A stretch of DNA of 64,000 bases, taken from contig NC_068561.1 of assembly GCF_022201045.2 (NCBI RefSeq), forward strand, positions 21,268,501 to 21,332,500. The letters run 5' to 3'. Position 1 is the stretch's first letter; each line of letters begins with the position of its first letter. The notes below the pieces were generated by a model. That model made no database searches. It saw only the letters and a program-made list of their open reading frames with translations, and was not told where the DNA came from. Positions 1-12,015 of the stretch are shown one piece after another. Both the position numbers and the translations under genes were made by a program. This stretch comes from Citrus sinensis. Taxonomy: Eukaryota > Streptophyta > Magnoliopsida > Sapindales > Rutaceae.

Positions 1-211
1 TGTTTAAAATTTTATTTTAATATGATTAAATCAAGTTCATAAATAAAAAATATATATCAATTATTCGAAGATTGAGGACCCCTCGGGAATCCCCTCAAGC
101 AATTCTGATGGGAACTGGGAGGGGATGAAGATATATAAAGAACATCATGGATGGGTGCGGGATGTCGGTCCCCTCCCCTCTTCTCCCCTCCCCTCCCCAT
201 TGTCATCCCTA
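1..211 (-). mobile_element. hAT-type non-autonomous element, end only (cut by window start)
   Basis: The right end reads TTGTCATCCCTA, the reverse complement of the terminal repeat that opens the element at 5734 with one mismatch. The adjoining C-rich stretch (about 160-200) and the AT-rich interior (about 3-35) also match the first 260 bases of that element in reverse complement. It is therefore the same family in the opposite orientation. The other end and its target duplication lie outside the window. Confidence 0.75.
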
Positions 212-2484
212 GTTTTATGACTATTTTTGCGGCTTTTCTAAGTTTTTTTTTTATTATTCAGGAAATTGTGATTAGTGGGTACATACCACAGATGATATGA
301 TTTGACATGAATTTGATATAAATAAATAAATTTATATATTTGAATTTAATATGAGTTGTGTTCGTGTTAACTTAGTTTAATAATAGTGTTTGCAGTAAGT
401 AATATTATCTATTTTTTAGAAAAATGCAATAACAGCCTATAAAAAGTATGATTTGTTATTAAAATAATAGACTAAATCCGAGATAATAAAGGACTCGAAT
501 TAAGAATCGAGATTTTAGATACGATTAATAAATGTATTAGTTAATTTTTTTTTCAAAATGTTAATAAAATATGGGATTAATAAAAAAAAGACCGCTTTTT
601 TTTTTTTAAACGTAGTTTAATTTTCCATCAAATACACCCATGCTATAAGTCATATGTTGTCATATATGGTTGTTAAGTGAAAAGCTTAGGTGAGACGGCC
701 TCAAAAAGACTAGTACATGTTTTGATCATATATTCTTATTTCTTCTGTGCGGCTAAATAATTTAATTGACTTCTTATACCATTTTCAAAACTTTGCGCCA
801 CCACTATTAAAATTAACACAATATTTTTGGGTACATATTCTTTATAATCACTATATAAAATTTTGTCTTATAGATAGACAGACAGTTTGGTTAATGCTAG
901 TTTGATAATGTTGCATATAATTTTTAAGATATATAATTGTTGTTAGCTAGTTTATAAAAGTAACTAGTTATGAAGAGAATAGTAAAGTTTATTTTAAAAA
1001 ATGTTGTCATGTCTAAAAGTTTTTAATATATATAAATCTTAAACTTAAGAATAAAAATGACTAAAGTTGACATAATGATGAATGGAATTTATTGGTATAT
1101 ATAATAATTCTGCTTGTGTGTATATAGAATGATTGGTCATTACATAAATAAATATTTATAATTGATTAATTTTATTTTTTTATTTTGTTATTAATATAAA
1201 AAATTACTTTACAATAACTGTTAAACAAAACAGTAAATGGGTTCAAAACTTACAAACATTTTAGCTCTCAAAGAGAATAAATTAAAGCACTTCTAAAGTG
1301 CCACTTCGTTGGGTTGTAGCTTTCCATGCATGATCGCACATATATGTATATTTTTCTGTTTGGAATATGATGACTTGAACATCAACATATTGCCATTCCT
1401 GGATGCTCATCGATCGGACATCGGCGCCTTCGATACCAAATGCAAATTTCAATCTAGAAGCTAACTACCAAATGCATAGTTCAATTGTTTTTTTATTTTC
1501 AACAAAATTGACTCGCTAACCGATCGCCAGGTTCATTCAGAACCAAACCAAAAATAAAATAAAAAATTGCACAGTTACAATCTAGAAGCTAACTAGTTAG
1601 ACAATGTGAAACTTTATGCTTTAATATTAATAAACCAAAATAAAAAAATGGGCAAGACAATATAAAGCATAAAACATAGGGCGTGGTGGAGATAAACGGA
1701 AAAAGTAGCTTGAATTCCAGTTATAGAAAATCCACCATCTTCGTCTTGCCAATCTTGGGACTTCAGTGAATCTCTCTTTATTACTTTGAAGTTTGAAGTG
1801 ACCTCTCTGCACTGACACCAATCAATTCCCTAACCATTGGTGGTGGAGTTCCCTTTATGCTTTGAGCCCGTCCATCAAGAATCCAATAAGCTTGTGAAAA
1901 AGGCATTTTCATATGTTCAGTTAGGTTAACAAAGTGTCGTGCATTCAACAATTTCTCCCCTTAATTTCCTGAAATGTAAAAGTTGAGTTTCCTTTATAAG
2001 TGTGTGTGAATGTTTCAATTCATAGTAATGTGTTCCGTTTTTGCTTTAATATCTTTAAACAGAAGAAACAATAAGACCACTTGCAATAGAAGGACCCACC
2101 TGGAGACTTCTATATATATATATGATTCATTTTCTGACCTTAATATTGGGAAAAAAAAAACTCTCTTTTATTAGATTATTACTAATAATTATTAGCTTAA
2201 GAACAATTAACAAGAACCGATTCTAAGGGACCCAAGTACATGTAAAAGAACAGAAGCTCTGCATTAATATGATTTTACAGACTACAAGATCCTAAACCAT
2301 TTTTGATTTTGTCACGCACACGGCACACACACAAATCACAGATAAAGAGACGCAAGTATTCTCTTTTCTTATGATGCCCCATATTTTTTTAAGATCACTT
2401 TCCCTACTCTTTTAAATCTTAGTAGCTAGCTATCTAGCTAGCTAGATCTAAAACTATATACGTGCTTGCAGTTCCTTGAAACCC
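212..2484. other. AT-rich upstream region of the TFL1 gene
   Basis: No coding exon could be supported. The stretch is AT-rich with short runs of A, T and TA. An AGCTAGCTAT-type repeat sits at about 2421-2448, just above the promoter. It presumably holds the distal regulatory sequence of the flowering repressor downstream, but no specific site could be named. Confidence 0.5.
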
Positions 2485-2492
2485 TATAAATA
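2485..2492 (+). promoter_or_regulatory. TATA box of the TFL1-like gene
   Basis: TATAAATA lies 116 bases upstream of the ATG at 2608, in a CCC...TGGG context. It is followed by a CT-rich leader (2560-2590) typical of plant 5' UTRs. Transcription would start near 2515-2525. Confidence 0.6.
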
Positions 2493-2607
2493 TGGGACTC
2501 TGCATAACTTTCCTTTAGTAAACTCCCAAGTATATATTCTTTGTTCTTACAATCTCTTTAGCGATTCTCTCTCTCTTTCTCTTCCTCCCTCTATACATAC
2601 ATCTCAA

Positions 2608-4013
2608 ATGGCAGCAAGAATGTTAGAACCTCTCGCTGTTGGAGGAGTCATTGGAGATGTGATTGAATCCTTCACTCCAAGCATCAAAATGTCTGTAACT
2701 TACAACAACAAGCAAGTTTGCAATGGACACGAGCTCTTTCCGTCCACAGTTGTTTCAAAACCTAGGGTTGAGATTCAAGGAGGTGATATGAGATCATTCT
2801 TTACACTGGTAATATTCTCCTCTTTCAACAATTGTTTAACATTTGGGACTATCCATTAAGGATGGTTTTTTATTTGAACTTGTTTCTATCATCAACCTAA
2901 AAGTGTTTTAACTTGCAGGTTATGACTGACCCGGATGTTCCTGGCCCTAGTGATCCTTATCTAAGGGAGCATCTCCATTGGTAAACTCTCACTCATAAAT
3001 GTTATGTCTAATGCATTTTATGGTAATTTTGTCACTAAAACCTTTTAAAGATCTACATGAAAAATTTAACTCTTTTTTTTTTGAAAGATAAAATGACATT
3101 GTTGCTTAGCTTGCAGATTCAACCCAATGAACAGATATTGCTCATACCCAAACATTACGTACTTGCAAACATATGGACCCATGTAGATAGTTTCAGCATA
3201 TCTATCATTTTGATTATTTTCATCTTCAATTACAAAATAATTGTGCAATGTTATTTGTGATCAGCTGGATGCATCCATAATGTTTGTGTCTAAAACAAGG
3301 CCTATAGTTATTCTATAAGATCTGAACTTGTGTTGAACAAAAAATACAAGATGGTGATTGGTGACTATCGAAAAAGAAAAAGAAATAATTAAATCTTAAT
3401 CATATATTTTCATAAATGCATATGTTACAAATGATCCATAAAAAATCAGACACAACTAACTAAACCAGCAAGAGATGTATTTTGTTAGAGCAAAATTAAT
3501 GTACAAAAGCAAAACCTAATTTTGAAATTTGAAAGATATACAAAAACATATAAATAGTGAAAACTAGCTAACAGAAGGGTCTGATGTGAACTATATAACT
3601 ATTTTACAGGATTGTGACAGACATTCCAGGAACAACAGATGCCACATTTGGTAGGTTTAATATTTTCTCTGACCAGTTGAAAATTTTGAAAGCAGAAATT
3701 AAGGAAGAAGAAAAAAGAAGTACTAATCTTTTTTCAATATATATATTTTTTTTTGTGTTTTTTTCTGTTTTGAATGTGAAACTAAAAAAACATAGGAAGG
3801 GAATTGGTGAGCTACGAGATACCAAGGCCAAATATAGGGATCCACAGGTTTGTGTTTGTTTTATTCAAGCAGACTCGGAGACAGACAGTAAACCCACCTT
3901 CATCAAGAGATCATTTCAACACCAGAGCCTTTGCTGCTGAAAACGATTTGGGTCTCCCCGTTGCTGCCGTTTACTTCAATGCTCAAAGAGAAACTGCTGC
4001 CAGAAGACGCTGA
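2608..4013 (+). CDS. TFL1: TERMINAL FLOWER 1 / CENTRORADIALIS-like PEBP protein
   Basis: Four exons: 2608-2808, 2919-2980, 3610-3650 and 3796-4013, all with GT/AG borders. The exons of 201, 62, 41 and 218 nt match the conserved FT/TFL1 gene structure and give 173 aa, the usual length. Visible PEBP motifs are DPDVP (residues 71-75) and GIHR (116-119). His85 stands where FT has Tyr85, and Asp140 stands where TFL1 has Asp144; in Arabidopsis these two positions separate repressors from florigen. In the family, TFL1/CEN proteins bind 14-3-3 and FD in the shoot apex, oppose FT, and keep meristems indeterminate. I infer a repressor of flowering and phase change. The start is the first ATG after the CT-rich leader, followed by the expected MAARMLEPL opening. 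The C-terminal RETAARRR is typical. TFL1 versus its close CEN paralogue was not resolved. Confidence 0.95.
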
Positions 4014-5725
4014 AGCTAGTTAGCTCCACATAACCTCCAAAAATAAAACCCTAGGTTGCTTGTTGCTGCAATATAATGAATAAAAAAAAAAGAAACTAGC
4101 TAGCGGTATTGTCCAGTAAGTATTTGGGGGCTTTTAATTTTCTGAAAATCTGTCATTGTAATTTTGTAGACTTCTGATGCATTCAGTGGGGTACTGGATG
4201 GTTTGGTTTCTTTTAATTTCTACTTGAGAATCATGAGGTATACATGGCAGAAATTCATTGGGAAAGATTCTCTCATCTCTCAGCTTAGGATTTCTGGGTC
4301 CGTGTTTGTTAAAGAATATTTACGGGTCAAGCTAGTTATCATTTGATTATTCAAATAAGATTTTTAGATCTATGCTGCGAGATACTATTGCTCAGTTTCA
4401 GTACTTTACATAAATAGTTTACTGCACATGAGAATTACTTTCCATAACAAGGAACAACCAAGTATTTAGTTTCTGAATAAGGAAATTGCCAGCGTTTGGC
4501 CAAATAAAAATGTTTTTGCACATATATATAGAAACTATCTTATTCATTATTAGTTTTAATTGATTTTATTGTAAAAGAAGAAAGTTTATGGTATATGAGA
4601 AGTAATACAACCAACTATTACATATGTAATATATGTAATTGAATTTAATATAATCACTACTTGTATATTAGTTTTTTAAAATAAATGAACACATAGCATA
4701 ACATCATTTACTTGTTATATGACTGACATAGTAGCTCTCATGTATTTTAAAATTCCTCCTAGAAAAGATAAAGGAGATGATCCTATTATAGTTTTCTGTC
4801 ACAGGCAAATATGTGAAAGCACTAACAACAATAACAATAATAATAATGAATTTTTCATTTTGAGATTAGGGACCAACAACATCTTATGAAATTAATCGAA
4901 GAGTAAGTGGTAAAAAATAATTTCTTTAATTTCTTTATTAGAAGTTTAGAATGTAACAATCTCCTTTCAATAATAACAGTAGTAATAATACTAATCAATA
5001 AAACAAGTAATAATAATAGGTCCATGTAAAGCTTGACATTTCAAGATATAAAATACAATTCGTAAATATATAAACAATTTAAGAAGTGTAAAATTAAAAA
5101 ATAAAAATAAAAAACTGACTTTGGTAACACACATGACATTTTCATAGTATATGATAATAATACCATAATATTAATCGACTTCCTTAAGTAGTCTGCCTTG
5201 AGAAAATTGTTTATTGCCAGTTAGCAATACTTGAAGATAATCATTCATGTAAGTGGATAAAACATTTCTCATCCAACACCAAGCTATACGTGTCTTTATC
5301 TTTTCATTAATATGTATTGAAACAAAATGAAAAAAAGTAATAGAGGCATGCTTGTATATATTTGGAATAAGTGCAAACTGTGTCTGTTAATGGACATTAT
5401 TGTAATGAATTTATGCCACTGAAGTAGATGTGGCCATTAACGTAATCATATCCAGCAATATGAGTTATTTTCATTGAAATGAAACATATAATTAAGAGGC
5501 AGAGTGATTACTCAATTTGATTGATAGCAGCGGCTTCATAATTTTGTTTTCGAAAATTTCCCCCATTCTGTATACATCAGGAAAAGGATGTGATCATGAT
5601 GTAAATTAGCACCTCCAAATCTATTTTGACCAAATCAATACAAAACGTTGTGATGTCATAAATGTGTATATATCAAATAAAGTCAATAATAAATTACGGT
5701 TCGGTTTAATATGAAGATATATAAA
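4014..5725. other. Intergenic, AT-rich
   Basis: 3' flank of the TFL1-like gene. An AATAAA-like signal occurs at about 4041 and AATGAATAAA at about 4075. Beyond that there are only AT-rich stretches and short AAT/AATA runs (about 4830-5010). No gene or clear element was found. Confidence 0.4.
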
Positions 5726-5733
5726 TAAATTAA

Positions 5734-6738
5734 TAGGGATGGCAATGGGGAGGGGAGGGGAGGGGACCAATCTCCCCGTACCCATCCCCGATATTTTGCG
5801 TATGTCCCCGTCTCCGTCCCCTCCCCATCCCCACCCCGTCCCCGTCAGAATTATTTAAGAGAATCATCATCCCCTCCCCGAATAATAACAGGGGATCCCC
5901 GAGGGTCCCCGATCCCCGAATAACCAATATTTTTTTTTTGTTTTCGATTTTGAGTTAATCATATTAAAATAAAAAATTTAAATAAAAGTAAAGTTCAAAA
6001 TATATCTTACATTAATATCCATTACAAAAGTCACATACATTAAACTAGTAAGTAACGCAGCATGCAAGAGATACAAACTATCATGAACAAATTAATAGTC
6101 TAATACAAAATTGTTACAAATAAAATCAAATTTAGATTCAAAATTAACTTTTCAATGGTAGCGTGGGCACTTTATAAATGTAGACTATTTTCTTTACAGC
6201 ACAATAGTTAAGTCGAAGCAAATCAAGAGCAAATATTAAATTAGATTAGATATTAAAATTGTGATTTGTTGTGGGCAATTATAACATCTAAAAATAAATA
6301 AAAAATGGATTTAAGTTTAAAATATTTAATGAATATTAAAATTAAAACAAAAGTTTTGGGTTAATAGAATCTATCCAGTCTTTTTAATGTCCTAAATAAA
6401 AATTTAGAACTTTAATTAGTTAATTAAGCCTAAAAGTTTAATAATATAAATATTTTGATATTTGTTATTTTTACCAATACTTATAATTTTATAATTCAAA
6501 TTTTATTATTTATTTACTAGTAATTTTAAAAAATAAAATTAAATTAAAAATGGGGAAATGGGTAGGGGATGGGGATTCCACCTCATCCCCTTCCCCTTCT
6601 TGAATAAGAAATTGGATAAAAAAATTTCTCCGTCTCTTCCTCGAATAAAAAATTGGGTATGAAATTATCCCCATACCCTCCCCGAATGGGAAAAATCTCC
6701 GAAGATACCCGTCCCTGTGGGGATTTTTGCCATCCCTA
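5734..6738 (+). mobile_element. hAT-type non-autonomous DNA transposon, complete
   Basis: The 1005-bp element begins TAGGGATGGCAA and ends TTGCCATCCCTA, a perfect 12-bp terminal inverted repeat. It is flanked on both sides by TAAATTAA (5726-5733 and 6739-6746), a perfect 8-bp target duplication, the size hAT elements make. Both subterminal regions are rich in G/C runs (GGGGA, CCCCG) while the middle is AT-rich. No transposase reading frame is present, so it must have been moved by a transposase encoded elsewhere. The intact duplication suggests a fairly recent insertion. A second copy, inverted, ends at 211. Confidence 0.9.
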
Positions 6739-6746
6739 TAAATTAA

Positions 6747-7835
6747 CCACTATCCTTAATTTCTGCCCCTTGGGATTGTTGTGATTTTCTTTTCATTTTG
6801 AAAATGTAATAGTTATTTATGGATTCCATTTAACCATCCACTTGAAGTTGAAGCTCTTTAGTAAATTTTGTGAAACAGCAAGTATATCAAATGTGAAGAC
6901 CAGAAATGAATTAAATACACCATGTACCAAAAATAGAAAAAAAGTTGCAAAAGTTAGTTAACATCTTTTTATAATTATAACATAACTAATAATTTAGTAT
7001 TATCTCCACTTATGAGAGTGGGTTTTAAACCAAATTTTTGTATCAACTCAATAAATTCTACCAACTAAAATAGTTGGCACCACCACAATAATTAATTAAC
7101 ATGATGAGGCTTAATCTCAAAAACATCGCAGATTATAGGGGGGAAAGAAAATTATTGTCTAATAAAATTAATCTTCGGGAAAATAGAGGCTTTGGTGAAA
7201 AACATAATAATTACCTCCTTAGAGCATGCTTACCTGCTCTCATTCTCCGAATGCAGATGACTTGTTTGTTTTCAGGTAATATTTTGGCAAAGTCTCTCAC
7301 TCTCTCTCCCATTCATATGTCCATTTTGAAATATATATATATATATATATATGTAGCAAAGAATTAGACCAGTTAATTGATTAAAAAAAGAAGCATGTTA
7401 CTAGAAACCTCATATAAAATGAATCTCCAAGCCATCGGTGGACAAGATCAAAAGAAAACTATAAAATTTGAAGAAAAATTGACACCCAACAAATAAACCA
7501 ATGAATTAACCACGTACGTAGTTGTATCCCCAACAAAAGAACAAATTCAAACCATAAGATATAAGTACTGTACTTAGTATGTGTAAAATTAAAAAATAGG
7601 TCAGATAATCTAAAAATCTAAGTTTCGAATCCCACTCGCATCAAAGTTGTGAAAAGATGGTGTTGATTTACATTAATGTAAATATTTAATTATAGAACGT
7701 GAAAAATAAATTAAACAAGAAAAAGGTGGAATAACAAAGCCAATCGAAATAGCATCAATCACACTTGACAGTTGATGTGATATTGTAATGATTAAACTAT
7801 ACGTTATGCTTTCCTCACTTCCCTGTGATAGATGA
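6747..7835. other. Intergenic, AT-rich
   Basis: No gene seen. It holds a (TA)n run at about 7331-7352. The remainder is the 3' flank of the leftward gene that ends at 7836. Confidence 0.4.
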
Positions 7836-8225
7836 TTAACTAATCCCACAAGTCCCCGTGTAATTACAAGGAACCCAAAGAAACTTTCCCGGGAAGTTTT
7901 TCACAGACTCAGCAACCATGATCAAGTTTGCCATTCTCTCAGCTGCAGACAACATATCACTCGACGACTTTGACACAATTGGAATTGCACTGGACACATC
8001 GGATATCGGCAGCAGGCAATTAGCAAGAAGTGTGTTGCTTGTTGCAGTAACATAGCTTTCCCAGTAATATTGAGGTGGTGGTATGCTGTTCACTGCTTCA
8101 AGATTGATCTCAAACAGCTCTTCTTCTTCTTCTTCTTGTTCTTGTTCGATGCCTGCAGCTAGGTGCAGAGCTTTGGTGGGCGATTTATTTACCGAAGAAT
8201 CTTTAATAAGATCACCAGAAGCCAT
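7836..8225 (-). CDS. Small acidic protein, unrecognised
   Basis: A single open frame of 129 codons starts at an ATG (8223-8225) and stops at 7836. The protein has an acidic run, EQEQEEEEEE (about residues 27-36), then a better-structured stretch with IPPPQYYWESYVTAT and ANCLLPISDVSSAIP (about 48-82), and a Ser-rich amphipathic segment. No signal peptide or membrane span is apparent. The non-repetitive wording of residues 38-125, and codon use that differs from the AT-rich surroundings, suggest a real gene. I do not recognise the family. It may be a plant-specific small protein, and the last residues could be altered if an intron lies near the end. Confidence 0.6.
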   Translation of the reverse strand: MASGDLIKDSSVNKSPTKALHLAAGIEQEQEEEEEELFEINLEAVNSIPPPQYYWESYVTATSNTLLANCLLPISDVSSAIPIVSKSSSDMLSAAERMANLIMVAESVKNFPGKFLWVPCNYTGTCGIS

Positions 8226-11200
8226 TGTGGGACTGTTATGGGTTTAGGCTTCGTTAATTTGTTTTAGTGTTGAATATAAATGCCAGCCTTGATACTTGTA
8301 TGAGTGGTGGTGGGGGTAAGTAGAACGGTCTTCAACAAATCTACAACAATAATCAAATGGGATATTAGATTTAGAGGTCGCTTTTCAAATCATTTATATT
8401 ATTTTCCAGTTGCAGCTGCAATGAGATGCAATCTTAACGCACTGCTGACATAGGCTTTTATCTCAAAGTTAAAAGTAAATTTATTTCCCCCCCCCCCCTC
8501 TGTTTTAAATATTAAAAAAAAAGTTGTTATTTCGATATCTTAAATGAAGATGCATTTTTGTATGTTTTTTTTTTTCTTCAAAACATTGTAAAGAATTTTT
8601 TTTTTTTTTTTTGGGCGAAAGACACCTTGAGGTCCACGACTCTTAAAGTTTTCCCTTAAAAAGTCACTTGAACCTCAAAAGGGACTTTTAAGGAATAGAT
8701 TGAAAATAGCCACTCTATGTGGGAGTAATTCAAAATTTCCTCTTTTAAAATTGATCATACAAATTCTCTTTTAGGAAATTTCTTCGGTTTTGAATGGAAA
8801 CTAAAGACTTTATAGCACATTAATTTTGTTCACGTGATAGTACGTTAATATCCTGATCTTCACCTCTAGAAACTTCAATTAAAAGATAAATAATTTTTTT
8901 CCCTCATTATTAAGAACTTTTTTTTTATTCCTCATTTCATATGTATGCGTAGTTGGAATTGGAGTCATAACCACAAAATGTAACGCAGGCAGCACTGTTT
9001 GAAAATAGAAACTTGTTAATAACAGAAAAGCAAAGGGATCTAACTTTGTTATTTGGTTAAGGAATTGTTGATTCACATTCACCAAAATCTTGAAATAGAA
9101 GTCAGCAGAAGTAGACCTAACCACTTCAACAGAACAAAATGTTTTGACATTTTCTTTTAAATCTTTAAATGAAAGAAGTATGTAGAGTCACAACCACCGG
9201 TACTTTCTTTTCCTACAACGCCATTATCGACATTCTCAAATCAAGTTTAGCCAGCAACAAACATTATAAGCACAAAGAGTTCTCAATTTGATCAATGACT
9301 TTTCATATGAAATATGATTAAACTTATTTAAACAATAGGTAAATGTAACACAAATCTCCCTCTCATTCAAGACAGTGATCTAAAATGCATATTTTTATTT
9401 GCCCATCATTGAACACAACAAAATAACAAATATCCACCCCTGCAGACTGCACTGCATAAACTAAACTACACAGGGTGATCCTCAATACATATCTAAAGAC
9501 GCGAAAAGAAATTCCGCCTTTAAGAAGCCACAGCGTCCCAATTAACCTATATTAAAAAAATATATATCTAAAAGAATTCATAGAGAAGAGATGACAAAAG
9601 ATCGATTCTCCCTCAATATTGTCAACAAATTCTGGGAAAACTCTCTCTTAATGAAGCAAAATAACTAAATTTCTGCAGGCCCAACAAAGGGTTGAACATT
9701 AATCAGAATAAAGAGCTTCACTAATCTGTCTATCATCTTTTTCCAGCGACTAAAATGTGCTTCAATATTTTGATGCTGCAAACTCCAATTGAACAAACTC
9801 ATCCTAGCCTAGTAGACCAGAAATACCTTAAAAATTAGTTCTAAAAAATAGTATTGAAGTGAAATCACAAGCCTACTAGCAAGCAATAATTGCGGGGAAA
9901 CAGGAAACAGGGACGATAGTCAAGCACAGCAAATTTCAGCCACCCTAGAGCAACAAAACACTCCAATAAGTTAGCAATGGGAACACCCTCCCTTAAGAAT
10001 GCAATGCTGCGAACTAAAGATTACTTTCAAAACCTCACAAGTTTTTGACAAATGATACAAAAGCAAACTCACATGTAGAAGACTTTGCCCTGATCCATGT
10101 ACCAAATGTCAATAAATAAATGACAAAAGTTCAGAAAGAATAAATCAACCATACAAGAAGTAGTCACATTATGCTATGATCCTGATGTAACGAAAGAGAC
10201 AATTCAGGGATCATGCAGAACCTAATGCAACTTGCAGGGAAGCAAATATTACTTCTATGATAGAACATAATAGAAATCAGTGAAATTGGTAATTATGAAA
10301 AGAAAATATATTCGTAAAATTAAAATAACATAAAAAAGATGATGAATTCCAAGTCCTTTGTCAAATAAAACTAAGTTTCACAATTTGGTCCGAAATTAAC
10401 TATTCCAGAGCCATCGTGATGCTTCATAATGTTCTTTAACATATAACAAATTAGCAGAAGCAACAATGTCTATACAATCTAGGCTATAACATTCAAGAGA
10501 TTGAAATAACATAAAGAAATCCAGCTAATCTAGAGGCACAGTGGCTTAAAGCCCACAGGGGACAACGTAGAACAGAAAATAAAAATGAACTGAGCTTACA
10601 CACATAAACTATTAACAAATGAAGAGGCAAATTATCAGACAAACCAACCTGAAATGAAAGGAAGAGATGGTTCTATTACCAACACAGATTAGTCAGTTCA
10701 AACAACCATGTTAACGACAATTGAGAGAATACCTTGTCCAGGTTCAAGAGAAAACAAGTCAGCATGCTGGGATGGGCAACTATTGGTTTTTGGTTTAGGG
10801 AACTGATGTGTTGGTTTATTTTACTCTCAAACCAAACCAATAAAATTGAACAAATGAACCGAATCAAAACTAAAAGGCAAAAGGAAAAGTTTCCAGAATA
10901 AGTTAATGCAGCTTTTGCATGGGACATTCACAAAGTGAAGCTAAAATCTGAATCAATCTTGAAGTCGAATGTAGCATTTGCTTTGTTAATATTCAGATGA
11001 TCAAAATTCGCCATCCAGAACCAAAACTTGTAACTCCATAAGAAAATTCATATGCATCCCATCAGTGATTTTCTTTGAGCTTAACATATTCAATTCAATA
11101 TCATGAGCACGTGCAGAGATAAAAACATGTCTTTTCACCTAATGATATCGTGAGTGATTCACTCACAGCTATAAAAACACTGCATTAATCTAAAATCACA

Positions 11201-11268
11201 TCACAAATCCCCTAAATTCAATGCAAAATTCCAATTCATCCAATGCCAACCAATAACTCACTCGCCCA
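8226..11268. other. Intergenic region, and possible 3' UTR of the YIP gene
   Basis: No coding exon seen. It contains a C run (about 8488-8499), T runs (about 8568 and 8597) and ordinary AT-rich sequence. The part next to 11268 must include the 3' UTR of the leftward YIP-family gene. Its slightly higher base complexity from about 9400 leaves room for a long 3' UTR or an untranslated exon, which cannot be settled by eye. Confidence 0.35.
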
Positions 11269-12015
11269 TCAAAATATAACAAGAAGTGAAAACAGTGTGT
11301 AAATCAAGAAACAAGCATACGCAATCAACCCGCGGTGTTCCTCTCCTCCATCAGCCAACGAAACCATCAGATTCGTGGAAGCCCTCGCCGCCCACAGTAC
11401 AAACACCGCGGACACGGCAAACCGAATCGCCCCACCTTGCGGCAAGAACAGAGAAAATGCCGCTAGGATCACCACCGGTAGCATACAGTAACCAACCACG
11501 CTGGTACACGTGTGCAAGTCAAGATTCCCATTACGTCCCGCTAGCATGTTAAAAACAACATACAAAAAGATCGACGAGACCACGATCCAACCAAGAATCA
11601 CGCCGAATTGAAGCTTGCCAGCGAGGAGTTGAAAGAGTCCGAATGAAAGGTAAAGTACAATCGGGCCGGATAGATCCGAACCTTTGTGAACCGTCGGATT
11701 TACACGAAACGGATTTAAAATTGACTTTGTCTTTTTCCAGATTTGGTCTGGGTGGATACCGAGCTCGTCGAGTAGAGGCTCTTCGTCGTCGAATGACGCT
11801 GACCCACCGGCTGACGTGGAAGTGGAAATTGGACCACCGTAGGACGCCGGAGTTGCGGAACCGATATCGAAGGACATGAAGGGGATCGCGGAGCTCGCAG
11901 GTCGGTTGGGCTGAAACGGCGCCGTTGGGACCCGGCGCTGGTTAATGTTGCCGGCGGTGGTAGGATTGCCGCCCGAAGGGAATACTACTGGTGGGACCGA
12001 AAATTCCTTCGTCAT
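11269..12015 (-). CDS. YIP1/YIPF-family integral membrane protein (YIP5/YIPF5-like)
   Basis: An uninterrupted frame of 248 aa. Residues 1-75 are a polar, Pro/Ser/Gly-rich cytosolic tail. The Yip1-family motif DEEPLLDELGI follows at 77-87, then IHPDQIWKKTKSILNPF. From about residue 115 to the end come five hydrophobic spans with short loops, including GWIVVSSIFLYVVFNML and the closing IAYACFLIYTLFSLLVIF. Members of this family act in ER-Golgi and TGN traffic with Rab GTPases; in plants YIP4/YIP5 proteins work with ECHIDNA at the TGN. The YIP5 subtype is from remembered resemblance. The start is the first ATG of the frame. The gene is divergent from RCE1, with start codons about 1.5 kb apart. 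Confidence 0.85.
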   Translation of the reverse strand: MTKEFSVPPVVFPSGGNPTTAGNINQRRVPTAPFQPNRPASSAIPFMSFDIGSATPASYGGPISTSTSAGGSASFDDEEPLLDELGIHPDQIWKKTKSILNPFRVNPTVHKGSDLSGPIVLYLSFGLFQLLAGKLQFGVILGWIVVSSIFLYVVFNMLAGRNGNLDLHTCTSVVGYCMLPVVILAAFSLFLPQGGAIRFAVSAVFVLWAARASTNLMVSLADGGEEHRGLIAYACFLIYTLFSLLVIF

